63,500 bases of DNA, from contig CM043967.1 in assembly GCA_014529385.2 (NCBI GenBank), positions 7,214,001 through 7,277,500 on the forward strand, in the 5' to 3' direction. Below, piece after piece: positions 49,655-62,045 of this stretch. The translations under genes were made by a program, and so were the position numbers. The notes under the pieces are model-generated. The model was given only the letters and a program-made list of their open reading frames with translations. It did not search any database and was not told the origin of the DNA. Source of the stretch: Adiantum capillus-veneris. Lineage: Eukaryota > Streptophyta > Polypodiopsida > Polypodiales > Pteridaceae. Every line of letters begins with the position of its first letter. Position 1 is the stretch's first letter.

Positions 49655-51285
49655 TATGCATGAGCTACCAAACATGAAATAAAAACCAATTGTGGACACT
49701 CATGTGTCAAAACAATCAATTTGAGTCTAAAAAAGCCTGTAAATCTGGCGGCAATGATCCCCCCTTGGATAAAAAAGCCAAGATGTAAAGTGCCACTCAA
49801 GTAGCAAAAAATCCTCTTGAGAGTCTGCCAATGCTTAGACCCTAGGCTATGCATAAATCTCTAACCTATGACACTGCAAATTGAATATCCGACCTCGTGT
49901 TGCATACAAAAATGAGGAAGCCAACAACAGTTTGGTAAAGAGTGACATTGGCAAGATCACCAACATCATGAAGACTCAATTTCAAACCTGTTTCCATAGG
50001 AGTGGCAATAGGTTTTCAATCCTCTAGTCCAAACTTACATAGCAATGTCTTTATGTAACTTTTCTAACACAAGACAATACCACCATCACATTGCTTAAAT
50101 GGTATACCCAAGTAATGATGCATTAGCCCCAAAATTTTCCTCTTGGAAGTAGCATTCAAATCAGCCTTAAATTCAAAAATATGTATCTCATTTGGTCTAG
50201 TGATCAGCAAATCATCCACATAGAAAATGACAATGAGAAGTACATCACCCTCATGCTTTACATAAAATGTGATTTCTGTTGGACTATTACAAAAGCCTCA
50301 TTTGACAAAATGAGTGTCAGCCTTCTCATACCAAGTATGAGGAGATTGCTTCAACCCATACAAAGCTTTCTTACATTTGCACACTTTATCTTCCTGTCCT
50401 TTAATGACAAAATCGCAAGGCTGTGTTACATAAACTTCCTCAAATATGTTACCATTCAAGAAAGCAGTAACATTGTTTGACTGATGTACATCCCAACCAA
50501 AATAAACTGCCAATGCAAATAGAAAATGCACACTAGTCATACGACAAGTGGGAGCAAGAGTCTCTTCATAATCTATGCCTTTTTTCTATGTATAACCTTT
50601 TGCAAAGTCGAACTTTATAACGATCAATCTCACCATCCGGCTTCAGTTTCAACTTGTAAACCCACTTTGTACCAATGGCCTTTCTTCCAGGAGGAAAATC
50701 ACATAAAGTCCATGTGTCGTTTTCTATAAGTGCATCATATTCTGACTGCATGGGAGCCATCCAATTTTTGAAAATCTTTGCTTCATCAAAAGACAAAGGT
50801 TCCTCAACATCATGTAAGCTAGACACAGCCAAAGCATAACAATCTGATGCATAAGATGCATGGTGAGAACCTGAACGAGTATGACTAGACAAAGGTGCAT
50901 GCAATTTACTATCTCATAAAGTATGCACCACCATTTTGGCATACCTCTAGCCTGCTCATTCTCAACTCTTTCCTCATCAAGTACATCATGTACATATGCA
51001 TTAGTAATAGGCTGATCTGGAACATTTTCAGAAACCCCCATAGGATGTATATTTTCCTCATTGGAATTTACATTTGAAATTCCACCATTGAAAAGAGAAA
51101 ACAAATTAACATAAATGTCCTATGAGCTTACATTATTGTCTCTAGTACATGACAACAAGGGCTGAACAGAATCTTCCATAAGCACAACATCTTGAGAGAC
51201 CAAGATACACTTTGTTTGCAAATGATACAACCTGTAACCTTTTCTTTGAGTACTATAATAAACAAAAATACATTTGATAGCCTTA
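49645..51285 (-). pseudogene. copia reverse transcriptase
   Basis: In order on -: KNWMAPMQSEYDALIENDTW and GTKWVYKLKLKPDGEIDRYK (about 50.8-50.62 kb); DVHQSNNVTAFLNG, where the usual catalytic Asp before x-x-A-F-L is replaced (Asn-Val); ALYGLKQSPHTWYEK; then VIFYVDDLLIT with the YxDD site at 50199-50231. Multiple frameshifts separate them. The changed first motif means this copy would be inactive even in frame. Confidence 0.9.
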
Positions 51286-52240
51286 TCATCCAATTTCCTG
51301 TTTGTGGCACCAAAGCATATGCCAAATAGCCAAAAACATGCATGTGCTCAATAGAAGGCTTTCTAGCCAAAACGAATGCGGCAAAGCTTGACTGTTGACC
51401 ATACATCGTGCCATTTTCGTAAGTGACCTATTTTTCCTCTCAGCAACACCATTTTTTGGAGGTGTATAAGGCATTGTACATTGGTGTTTTATCCCACGAC
51501 TAGCCATAAATGCATTAAACTCATGAGACATATACTCCCCCCCTTGATCAAACGGAGGGTGCCGATAGTACATTTCAAGACATTTTCAGCCATAGCCAAA
51601 AATTGTTTGAAGCAAAAAAATACTTTGGACTTTCTTTTAAGAAGATATACCCATGCATGCCTGGAGTAATCATCAACGAAATTCACAAAGTAAAGGTAAT
51701 TGCCCAAGGACAGAGTTTGCATGGGCCCACAAATATCACTATGCACAAGTTGCAATCTGCATGTGGCCCTAACTAAACCATCCTTTGGAAACTTTGAACA
51801 CTAAATCTTACCCAAAATACAGCCTTCACAAACATGTTTGATAGGTGCTTCAAGAGGCAGCAAAAAAGAAACCATATTAATTTTTTGCAAACGCAGCAAA
51901 CTGGCAAAATTCAGATGCTCAAAACGTGCATGCCAAAGTTTTGCATCTGAAATAGCCTTAGAATCCATAATTGCATTTGCAAAATTTTGCCCAAATTTGT
52001 CATTTAAAGTGAGCTTATAAATCCCACATCATAAAATTCCAGATGCAACAATTTCATCGAAACTGAGATCATGTACTGTACATCTGTCATCCACAAATTT
52101 GACTATAAGACAAAGTCTAGCAAGTGCAGATATAGACAAAAACTTCTTCTTGATCACAGGTACATATAGTGCATCAACAAGTGTGAAACATTTGTAGAAG
52201 TAAGCACAATAAAAAACATCAAATGGCACATCTACGGAGG
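51286..52240 (-). pseudogene. copia GAG-pre-integrase and integrase
   Basis: LVDALYVPVIKKKFLSISAL marks the end of the protease/pre-integrase region. LWHARFEHLNF and HVCEGCILGK form the HHCC zinc domain (near 51.95-51.80 kb). VHSDICGPM has the first catalytic Asp (near 51.75 kb), FDQGGEYMSHEF the second, and NGVAERKNRSL the Glu (near 51.44 kb). A TAG just after the zinc domain and frame changes near 51.55 kb break it. It would insert cDNA into chromosomes. Confidence 0.9.
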
Positions 52241-52245
52241 TGACC

Positions 52246-52760
52246 AACCGGACACAAACCTGGCCCCTAGCAAAACTTTGACTGCTAATATCTTGACATG
52301 CGGGACTCAAATTGCCGATCTGAAAAGACCAGCAAGCTCCATAAATGAAGCACTACACATGATTTCCATATGTTGAAACCCACTTTGACCACTTGGCATC
52401 ACCTGGATTGTTTGTCTCAGATCTGCAATGCATTCCAACTTTGAACAACCATATCTTTTTCCCTATAGCTTCATTTGATGAGTCGTTTTGACCTGCTCCT
52501 TCATCACTTTGAGCTCTACATATTCAAGCCAAAAACTAGCACTTTGAACTTCCTTCATCTACTACCTTGTTTTGCCGAATCTAAAACTCTTTCGGTCGAA
52601 AAAACTACATTATGCATACACATCCGCTGCCACTTTCCTGCCTAGGCTCTTCCCATCTACTCTAGCCCTCTGCTATGCATCTATAAGCATACACATAACT
52701 GCCTGTGCACTTTGCTAGGGTTGACACACTTTGGCTGAACCAACGGCTATAAGCAATCTT
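52246..52760 (-). repeat. third, partial copy of the outer LTR family
   Basis: The stretch aligns with 33010-33483 and 48175-48655: the same order of ATCTGAAAAGAC-, CTCAGATCTGCAATGCA- and TTTGGCTG-like blocks, with more divergence. Only the end that starts the LTR on - is present. It abuts the broken end of the copia element. Confidence 0.65.
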
Positions 52761-53322
52761 TAACTCAAGGTAGAATCTGGTAGGTACTAAGTAGGCAGCT
52801 AAACAAATGCATGAGTTACATGTGGAAAATGGTGGTCCTAAAACCAAGAGATCAAGATCATGGAGCATTCATGGCACGTATAAATATTACCATGCAAAAG
52901 GTACACAATCCTACATTTATATCCCAAGCTCTCACGGTCATACTTCTCCTGCAAGAATCTCGTTACCTTCATCATCTACAACAAACACACAACAAGCTCC
53001 ACACCTTAATAGTCTTCACCATCCACTGCTACACCTTTCCATCATAAACTCAACATTCTAAATCTATCAGGTTTCTCTCTTTCTACCTCAAGGGGGTCAC
53101 TGTATCTAGAACCTATATATCATGTGCGTTCAAGGACTCTTTATAAAACCCCTTAGGTGTGAATTTTTCACCACTAAAAGAGACCCTTTCCCTATTCAAT
53201 CTGTAATTTTTTTCCAAGATCATTTTTCAACTCCCTTTTGTATGTGAAAATGTGAGAAAATATAGAGAAAAATAATCCCTATTGTTGAACACACATGATA
53301 GGTAATTTTTTATTATAGTGAG
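52761..53322. other. no gene recognised
   Basis: Short frames without family signatures, ending at a poly-C run. Confidence 0.4.

Positions 53323-53398
<76 letters not shown>
53323..53398. repeat. poly-C run (76)
   Basis: Seventy-six consecutive C. It is the longest homopolymer in the window and lies outside the outer LTR pair that carries poly-G. Length may be affected by assembly. Confidence 0.95.
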
Positions 53399-53399
<1 letters not shown>

Positions 53400-53404
53400 A
53401 GATT

Positions 53405-56350
53405 TCTACCAAGTGCTATAGTAGCTCGACCAGAATGTGTTTAAAGGATGGTATGCTTGGTAATTTCTGTATTGGGAATCCTACATCCCACCCAACCCCA
53501 ATGATGACAAAGTATGGAACAAGGCAACGACAACCAAAGAAAGTACCAATCATGCTACTAGACCAGATATAATTACCCAATAACATGAACAGGAAATGGA
53601 CTCTTACAAAAATGACCTCTCCATTGTCACCATTGGCAAGAGAATAGAATCACAAGCTAGTTTACGAACAGTAGAACCTGGAATCAATGACACTACCAAG
53701 ACACATGAAAATCATCAAATAGAAACTCTGCTAACCAAGTTCAAGCTAAAACAGCATACACCAAACAAACTAGTAGAATGGACCACAGGTCAAGGGGACT
53801 CTATGGCTAAAAAGGGGCCTCTACAACTAAATCCATTGACCTAGCTCAAACCTTGCCATAGAAGACATAGTAGAAAACTACTAAAACTAAGAAATCCCAC
53901 TAGTGGATACACAAGGGCCTGGTGTGTCTCAGACATAGTTGGAGCACTTCTAGCACTTCCACTTTAGATCAGACAACTGGATAAGCTACAACGCATTCAA
54001 CAAAATCCATTGCATGGAAAAATGGTTGGGAAAAAACCACATAAGAAAATTATGTTCTATCCTACCCCTTTTATTTCCTATGAAACATCACAAATAGATT
54101 TGGATACCATAATAGATGTAGTGTGTCAGAACAATGATGTTCGACTGGAACACGTTAGTCCATGCTATGGGACAACTAGTTGAAGCCCAGTAGAAAGCTC
54201 CAGGCTCTGTAGTTATGACCCTTCAAATTGAGCTTCAAGAGACCAAGATACAGCTAGAGAAGGCTAGCATGAGCTGAATGAGCTCAGACAAAAGATGATG
54301 CAGATGGCCATGAAACATAATAATGATGCCAAAATCATCATCGCTTAGCAACACAACATAGATAAACTTCACAAGAAAAAGAAACGGTTGATTGAGGAAA
54401 AGAGTTTTGTTGAGGAAGCAATAGGTGAGGTGCAAGGTGGGTCTGCTCTAAAGTCTCTGATGGCCAATCACCATACCGTGAGGCAAGCAATCAAAGAAAA
54501 ATACATCTACCAATTTTTAGTAGACATTGCTGATCTAGAAGGAAACCTTACACAAAACATGGAAGATCTAGAAATTCTACTTGAATCTATGAAGTCAGAC
54601 TTAGAGGAGAAATCAGAGCAATATATTGGTGCTCTTGTCAACCAGGTCTTAGTGAAGTACTTTAAGAATCAAGATGCTAATGAAGGTGAAGAAGACCAAG
54701 AGGATGACAATGATGATTATGATGATGACCAACCACATTCAAACTCAGCAATTGGAAATCAATCCATGCAAGGTGCTGGTATCACCAGTTAGGATGACCA
54801 ATCTCAAGACTAGACTAGAAATCAAAGTCAGTATGACCAACATTAGACTCAAGAACAATCTTAGACACAGGGCTACACTGGTTCCAGCAAGTGGCCGCAC
54901 AACATGCCATTGTTCAATATACAGCACAAAACCAGAACAAGGGTAAGAGCAGGGTAGTGGAGTCCAGTTCAAACTCCAAATTTGAACAAGGTCATTTAGC
55001 TAAGCTGCTAGCTTTAACTAAGGTTCTAAGATGACAAAAGAACTTCAAATTTAGGAATTTCTTGATGATAATATTGCCTATTTGGATCTGGAGTGCTTTA
55101 AAATGTTGTTTGTGGGAGCAAGAACAATGGTGAATTCTTGGAAATCAATCAGCTATCACAACGAGCAACTCTGTCAGCTACCTCCATAGCCAAGCTAATT
55201 TCTGGTCTTGGAAATAATCCTTGAATGGTGTGTCATAAAAGAAGACCTTGCGATCAATCATCATCTCCACAACCCCTCTGCAATCAATCTCAAATATCTT
55301 GTCTTAGAGTTGGGAATGCTCTTAGGAAATAAGCCAACATATAAGTGCATGAAAGACATCAGGGTACAACTTAAATAAGTATCAATCCAGCTTTAGAGTG
55401 CCAGAAAGATTTTGGAACACAAAGCTTAACTCCTTCTGGAAAACAATGCCACTTCCAGTAGAGGGGCTAGAACCAGAATGAGTTTGGGATAATAGGAGAG
55501 AAATCTTAAGAGCCTATTCCACCTAGTAAGAATTGGATGGAAAATGATGCAACAAGAGAACCATGTGGTAATGAATTTTTTGGAGTTTGTCCTAGATTCC
55601 CCCACATTGCTATACACTCTTTCAACTAAAGAGTTTGAGCTCTCAAGGTTCTTCCCAACAATATATCCAACATATCTTGAACCTTTGGATCAACAACGCT
55701 ACAATGTACATCAAGATTGTTGACGAGCGAGAAAGCCAGCAGCAGCGAATGGATTTCTTGGAAGCAAGTGTTGAGTGATTCCTTAAAGAAAGATCTATTT
55801 TTAAACTTGATCTAATTTAAGAAATTCAGAACTTTCAGATCAAGATGGTTCAATGGAAAGTGCAACTTCAATGATTTATCAAGATTACAAACCAACCCCT
55901 ACATCTAACAGTGGAGGCATCTAAGATTCTTGAGAAGGAACCAACTAACAAGCATCCTTTGAATTCCACTTTAGAGAGATGGTTGAAATTTTGTTTCCAA
56001 AATCAACCACTACCTCAAGGGTGGATTTATATTGCCTCATATTGTCATAAGTTGGCCAGACCCCGCATGACCAGAGGAAAAAGAACTTTATATGACAATG
56101 ACACAAAGATGTGGAATGCAACCATATGAAGCTGAAATGAAGACAATAAAAAAAGACCAACTAGAGCAAGAGGCACTGTACCACCTAATTGGAGAACATT
56201 GGTCCTGGTCCAAGCGCTTTAGAACCATAGTGTATAAACCTCTAAAGAAGAAGTCACCGAACAAGAAAATTTGTGTTTGATGGACCGACATTGGTTGATT
56301 GTTCATTGGAAATTTTTGGTATATACCAAAATCTAAGAAAGGGAAGAAGG
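53405..56350 (+). pseudogene. broken coiled-coil retroelement-like ORF region
   Basis: Many + frames read as protein but are cut by stops. The best is 54388-54792 (134 codons), with helices rich in Glu, Lys and Leu (LLESMKSDLEEKSEQYIGAL) and an Asp/Glu tail. Before it, 53596-53844 and WISYNAFNKIHCMEKW-like sequence; after it, pieces to 56129 (GWIYIASYCHKLARPRMTRG). Overall plan (coiled coil, globular end, then a purine-rich stretch and an LTR-like start) resembles the units at 13-20 kb, but I cannot show homology. No enzyme motif seen. Confidence 0.4.
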
Positions 56351-56373
56351 AATGTAAACGGTGGGAATGGCTA

Positions 56374-58600
56374 TGTAAGGTCTCCGACCCCGAGCTAAAA
56401 GAACACCATTGTACCATGAAACAATCATAATGGAAAAAGTTACTATTTTTAGTAGTTTTTCAAAATCTGTCGATGCCATGATGTTTAGAATGTCATAAAG
56501 CTTTCAAAAGTGAATTAAAATAATTTTTGTGGAAAAATTCCAAAAATATTAAGTTTTTGGCCGCTAGTTTTGACCGTCTCGACAAACTGCACCCGTAACC
56601 CAAATTTGAGAAAAATGCAATTCGGACGCCGGGGGCTGCTAAATATGGCAGGTACTTGGGATTATGCACCTTAGTTCTAGATTAGAATAGCAAGTTTCGG
56701 CATCAAAATCTGATTAGAATTGCCCGTCTAGGATTAAAAACAATTTTTCCTAAGGTTGTGCCGGGAGGCATCGGGGCTCGGGAGCTGTGTGGGAACCGGC
56801 TTCAGGCCACTGCTGAGTTGATATGGTAGGTAGAGGGCGCCCTCACACACAGATAGGGCTCGTGGGCTACTTTCCCAGCTTGAGAGATAGTGAGTGAGTG
56901 AGTTAGAATAGCAAATGGGACACTTTGCAGCCCATGCACCCCATGCAAGTAACCCTACCCATGAAGGCTTGAGTGGACTCCAGACCAGCATAGCATGTGA
57001 TTTTGAAATTTTGAGCTTGTGAGCCTATAAAAGAGCATGCTCACACACACACAAGCACATATTTTCTCACACACACATTCAATACACACACACACACACA
57101 CACCTTGGGGAGGTGCTGCCGGCACACATAGCCTTTGGAGAAGGAACAAAAGACGGACGTGCTGCCCAATTCTCGCCACAAGAAGCTCCTTTGATCAGCA
57201 AATTCATTCAAATTCAGCCCAAACTATGGTAACATAAAGCTAATTTCACATTATGTTATAATTCCTTCTATGGTTCTCATAATTCCGCTGCTAGTATGCA
57301 TAATCACAGTTAGATTTCTCATTAAACACTCTCTAAATTGCTATATGATTATTTCATTGCACATTCTTAATTCTAATTGTCAATTATGAAAAAAATTAAC
57401 CTCTCCTAATCATAGATTAATGTATGATTAGCAATAAGAGAATTATCCACTAAGTCATTATAGTTAATGAATGATAGAATCAAGCTAGCAATGTGATAAG
57501 GTTAGTCTATTTCATTCTATTACCACACAGTGCCTATATAGCTATGTTTAGATTCAAATTGTTCAAATATTAGGATGTAATTAGTGTAATTAATTCCACA
57601 ATTAATCCACTAGGAAAAAGGAATCCTCTCACCTATGCATGCGGTAAATCTGCAAATCTCTACTTGCATTAGGAAGTGATTAAGCATGCCTAATTCATCT
57701 CTAGTAAATAGATCAAGTAGAAACCTAAAATTCTTAATTACCTAGGCCAAATAATTAACCTTAGGGCCAATTCCCATAGAACAAGTAAGGGGCTATCAGA
57801 AATCTCTATGTCTTGAAGTAATCAAACCTCTCGTATAAAGGAGTTTGCTTATTGAAACTAATCCATCATTTTGGTCATATGTGCTCTCGAATATTAGCTC
57901 TCTTTTCCAAGTTGTCAATTTAAGTAGTGAGTGTAATATGGCCCGGTAAAGAGAACTCGTTTCGGTGGTTCCCACGACCGCGAGGCTGGGACAAGCAACA
58001 CACATGGGAAGGGAAAAGCTCCCATGGTCTACCAAGTACCGGCCAACTCATGGAGCAATTATGAGAAAATTGTGGAGGTAGGTCACATTTTTAATTCAAG
58101 TTTTGCTCAATTTAACATTGCATTTGATAAGTTAGGAAAGAACATATCCCTAAACATGTTGGAGAAATCCAATGGAGATCACGGCATTTGAATTGAAATA
58201 TATTTTAATTTCCAAGTAGGAAAGAATGATTGTTGGGTATACTCTTTAAGATAGGAAAGAATGTTTGCTAGGGAAAATTTAGCTTGGCCTATTCATTTCT
58301 ATTTCCAATATTGATACTAGTCCGAACCCCCTTCTGATCACAGGGGGCAGAGTTCCTGGTTAAGGGCTCTTGAATCCACGTCTGCTGGTTAAGCGGTGGA
58401 TACCCACGTCTCATTAGGAAATTTCAGAGGTCATTTGGAGGGCCTTCTAAGAAAATGTATTTTTCGCACTCTCTCTCTAGAAAATATGGTGAATAATAGA
58501 GGTGGGTCTTTCATGGTAAAAGTTCAAAAAGTGTACTTTAAGTAGATTCTTTACTCTTCTGAACATTCGTCCGTAATGATTGAGGGATAATCTTCTTTTC
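56374..58600 (+). repeat. LTR-like stretch, right end unresolved
   Basis: TGTAAGGTCTCC at 56374 repeats the TGTAAGGT start of the chromovirus LTR at 28089 and is preceded by purine-rich sequence. A TATA box (CCTATAAAAG) lies at about 57024-57033. The A/T-rich middle resembles in style the interior of the 28-30.5 kb LTR. No ACCTTACA end was found before the transposase-like gene starts, so it may be truncated. Short AC runs lie at about 57041-57102. Confidence 0.5.
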
Positions 58601-58611
58601 AGCTGCATTGA

Positions 58612-61425
58612 ATGAACCTCGTCCACATGGAGGGAATGAGGCTAACATGGAGGGACGAAGGCGCAACCGCTATTCACTTTCCATTAAACCTGCACATTTG
58701 GCTAATAGCGCACTCCTCAAATGGCACAAATGTTACCCAGAAACGAGCCAAATATCACCTTCACATTGATTTGGACAATGAGTACCAACCATTGATTAAG
58801 CGTAGTAAAACAAACACACATATACCTCCCGCTTCCATAGACACGCTCAGAGCTCAGGGAGCTAAACACATAGATATCTGGACGAGAGGCTCTCTCTACC
58901 CTAAGAATCCAATGACTAATGCGTCTCCACCATTTGTCAATCCTACAAGCTTATTGACCTTTGCTGGTGATGGAGAAAAGGGCCTTCTGGGTTATTGTAA
59001 ATCTCTTACAAGAGAAGCTGAAACTTATAAGGGCATTCTCCAAGCTCAACAATGTGAGATTGTTTGCCTTTCACATTTACATTCTACAGATCAGGTTACC
59101 ATTTTGCAACACAAAACAAAGGTACAAGAACTGAAAGGAAAGGTACGAAGTTGTCAAATGAAGGACACTATCTTGGGTGGTCGTATCCGAAAGAAGAAAT
59201 TGTGCAATCTTGAAACATTGCAGGTTGCATCCGGAGGTCTCAAGAAAAGAATCCGAGCATTAAGGTGATGCTTCTTGGTTGGCTACATTGTCTTAGTTAA
59301 GTAATCATTTTGTTTTTTCTTGTTATGCATTGTTTTCATGTGCCTAAATAGTGTTAGTGAAGCAAATTTTCAGTTATTTACTTATGCATTGTCTTCATGT
59401 AGAGATTCAATCTATCCTGACAAGGAAAACATTGACCCCAAAGCCAATATAGGAAAGAGATTGAAGCCACTCATAAGTAGAAGCCTGGCAGCAGATATAG
59501 TACATGACAAGAAGTTTAAGGTCCTACAACGAAATGTAGTGGATCGCTTTATTTCAGAGAACTCAGTGCCTGCAAAAGAGATACAAGGCACACTTGATTC
59601 ACTTGGTGTAAGAAAAAGAGGATATTCGGCTATACAAAAATCTGTCTCATCCATCTTTGTTAAGAAGGATATAAAATTCAAACTTTTACCATCAGCCTCA
59701 AGTGTTTGGAAAGAGAGGCTTCAGCTTAACGAGGCACAGGGAGACTATCTTGGACAGCCCTTTCATATTAAAGCAACTTACAGTGGCCATGGAGCAAACA
59801 TGGCATATGATGAGTTCAATAATATTTTTATGGACCTGCAGATGTTACAGAAGAGAATGGTGGAGTTTTACAACATCACATTTGAAGAGTCACGAGGGGT
59901 ATTACATTTTGTGTTAAAACTGGATGAGTGTGAGCTTGTTAAAGAGAAAAAGCTAGAGCGTGTTACGATTACTTTAATGAATAGAGTCCTCTCAAAGTGT
60001 CCCAGTGATGATGATCCTTTGTACTTTAGTGTTCAATCAGAATCCAACATATGGTGGCTTGGTGCGTTTGAGGTAAGCGAGATTCTCAGGTAAGCTCAAA
60101 TGTTCACATCTACTTAAGTCTCATTTATTTTGTGTTGCAGGTAAAGAAAGAAGATAATGAGATTCTATATTGGGTGTTCCATCAAACTAATATTCCGGAG
60201 GTGATTGATAGATAGACTAACCAGGGAGAGGTACTACGTCTAGATGGAAGGGGAGACTTTCAAGTTCAGTGGTATCTTGCAGGTGACCTCAAAACATTAA
60301 AATGCATGTATAATTGTGGAATGGGTGCAATGGCAAAGTCACCGTGTTTGTTCTGCATGGAGCCTGCAAAGGTCATGGACCCAAAGTGGTGGAGAAAAGC
60401 TCCAACACGTCACATTGAGGACCCTGCTTTTCGACCAGTTTTGAAAATACCACTTGTGAATGTCCACATCTGTACAATGCATGCCCTTTGTAGAATTGTG
60501 GAGAAATTGGACTACTTATATATCGGGTTTGCTTGGAAGATTAAGAACTCAGTAGAGTGAAAAGTAGCCCTGCAGTGCTTAGAATTGGTACTGTCGGATA
60601 TGGGGCTTCATGGTGGCAATGTGAAAATCCAGCGGGATGAAAAGAGATCAACTGCTGAGAAGGATGTCCCATGCAAACCATCCATCGGTGGGCACGGAGG
60701 TTTTTATCTAAACCCCAAGGTACAAGAGATCCGAAGCTAACAAAACATGGAAAAATATATAACACATCTTATGTTAGCAAGGTAGAGTATCAGAGCTGGA
60801 AAAAGCTACATATTGCAGTCAAAGACTAAGAACCAACTACTCGTAACTCGAAGGCTGAGGTTTGGCGATCAATAGACATCCTATTTTTGATGTGCGACAA
60901 AGATGATTGGTCACAAGGTGATATGAACAAGTTCAAGGAGAATCCCAACCTTCTCAAAAAATCATTCAAGACAGCATGGACAGACACCCAAATTACTCAC
61001 TACATGGTATTATCGTGTATTTGATTCTATTTTATGTGCAACTATGTGAGTGTAAAACATTCTAACTAATCTGTTTTCATATCCAGCACATCATCTTCAA
61101 TCATTTACCATATTTTATACAAAAGTATGGGAACCCGGAAATATGGAATACCCAAGGGATGGAAAAGTCTCATTACATGGCGAGAAATGCTTATTTCAGG
61201 CACACACGACATGGTGGCTCTCGAATCAAGGCCAACAATTTGAGAGAACTATTTGAATGGTTCTATCGTAGAATCATTCATCGAATGCAAGAAAAAGAAG
61301 TCTTGGCCTCTTCAGCAACAGCACAAGCCATCAGACATTTACAACAACAAAAAGTTAAAAGATCAATGGCATACAACAACTCTGGTGCTCGTGAAAGTCA
61401 ACGAAGGTGGAGAGAGACAATGTGA
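58612..61425 (+). pseudogene. DDE-transposase-like gene with four exons, inactivated
   Basis: Four exons join in frame: about 58612-59264, 59403-60072, 60141-61006 and 61087-61425, with GT-AG introns of 138, 68 and 80 bp. The product would be roughly 830 residues. LHFVLKLDECELVKEKKLER (near 59910) resembles the first-Asp strand of DDE enzymes. YLAGDLKTLKCM with CLFCM (near 60275-60360) resembles the second-Asp strand followed by a zinc CxxC. IIFNHLPYFIQKYG and TQGMEKSHYMARN (near 61090-61185) resemble the Glu helix. The same three-part layout occurs in RAG1/Transib-like and several unnamed DDE families; I cannot fix the superfamily. Stops at 60213, 60558, 60738 and 60828 plus a local frame change kill this copy. 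Confidence 0.6.
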
Positions 61426-61514
61426 ACCACAAGTGGAGAAAGATACTCTGAGTGGATGACATTGTACAAAATTTATGTAATACATGATCTTATACAATTG
61501 CTACTTGAAGTGTA

Positions 61515-61965
61515 TCAAGATTTTGAAGGTTCAATTTTGTTTTTTGGCACATCACCCTTGTAACGAATCATGAGATGTTTGCCATACTCTAAAAGTTCAT
61601 CTGGGTTTTGTCTACCAAGAGCTAGTGCCATTGATGTGTAAGTGTAGTAATACGCTGCTCGACCACTTGTATAGCCCAGGCAGTAACCAAAACAATCTCT
61701 AGCAAACACTTTGTCCACAAGAATGACTTTATTTGCACTTTTTGGCAACAGGTGTCCACCCAAGAAGCGTGATAGTGTCTTGAATGTGTAAGTTGCTATT
61801 GAACCCTCTTGTGACATGGAATTGTGAAAAACTACTATCAGCGACTCGCAAAGCTTTGAAAGGTACTGCGCTAGGGCTGCATCCCTTCCACGATACTCTC
61901 GAGTCCGCCGCCGAAGGAAGTCATCCTTGTCAGCAATCCAAGACTACACATATCATGTCAGAGTA

Positions 61966-62045
<80 letters not shown>

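Larger units (their letters stand above)
49197..52245 (-). mobile_element. decayed Ty1/copia element, 5' truncated
   Basis: Domains on - run integrase, reverse transcriptase, RNase H, then polypurine tract and LTR: copia order. The left half of the element (Gag, protease, 5' LTR) is missing. At about 52.24 kb the protein similarity stops and a fragment of the outer LTR family begins. Confidence 0.9.

Noticed and set aside
53227-53572. Poly-Gly and poly-Pro ORFs over the C run
   Set aside because: These are artefacts of the homopolymer; likewise the Gly/Pro ORFs at 31379-31861 and 46780-47052.
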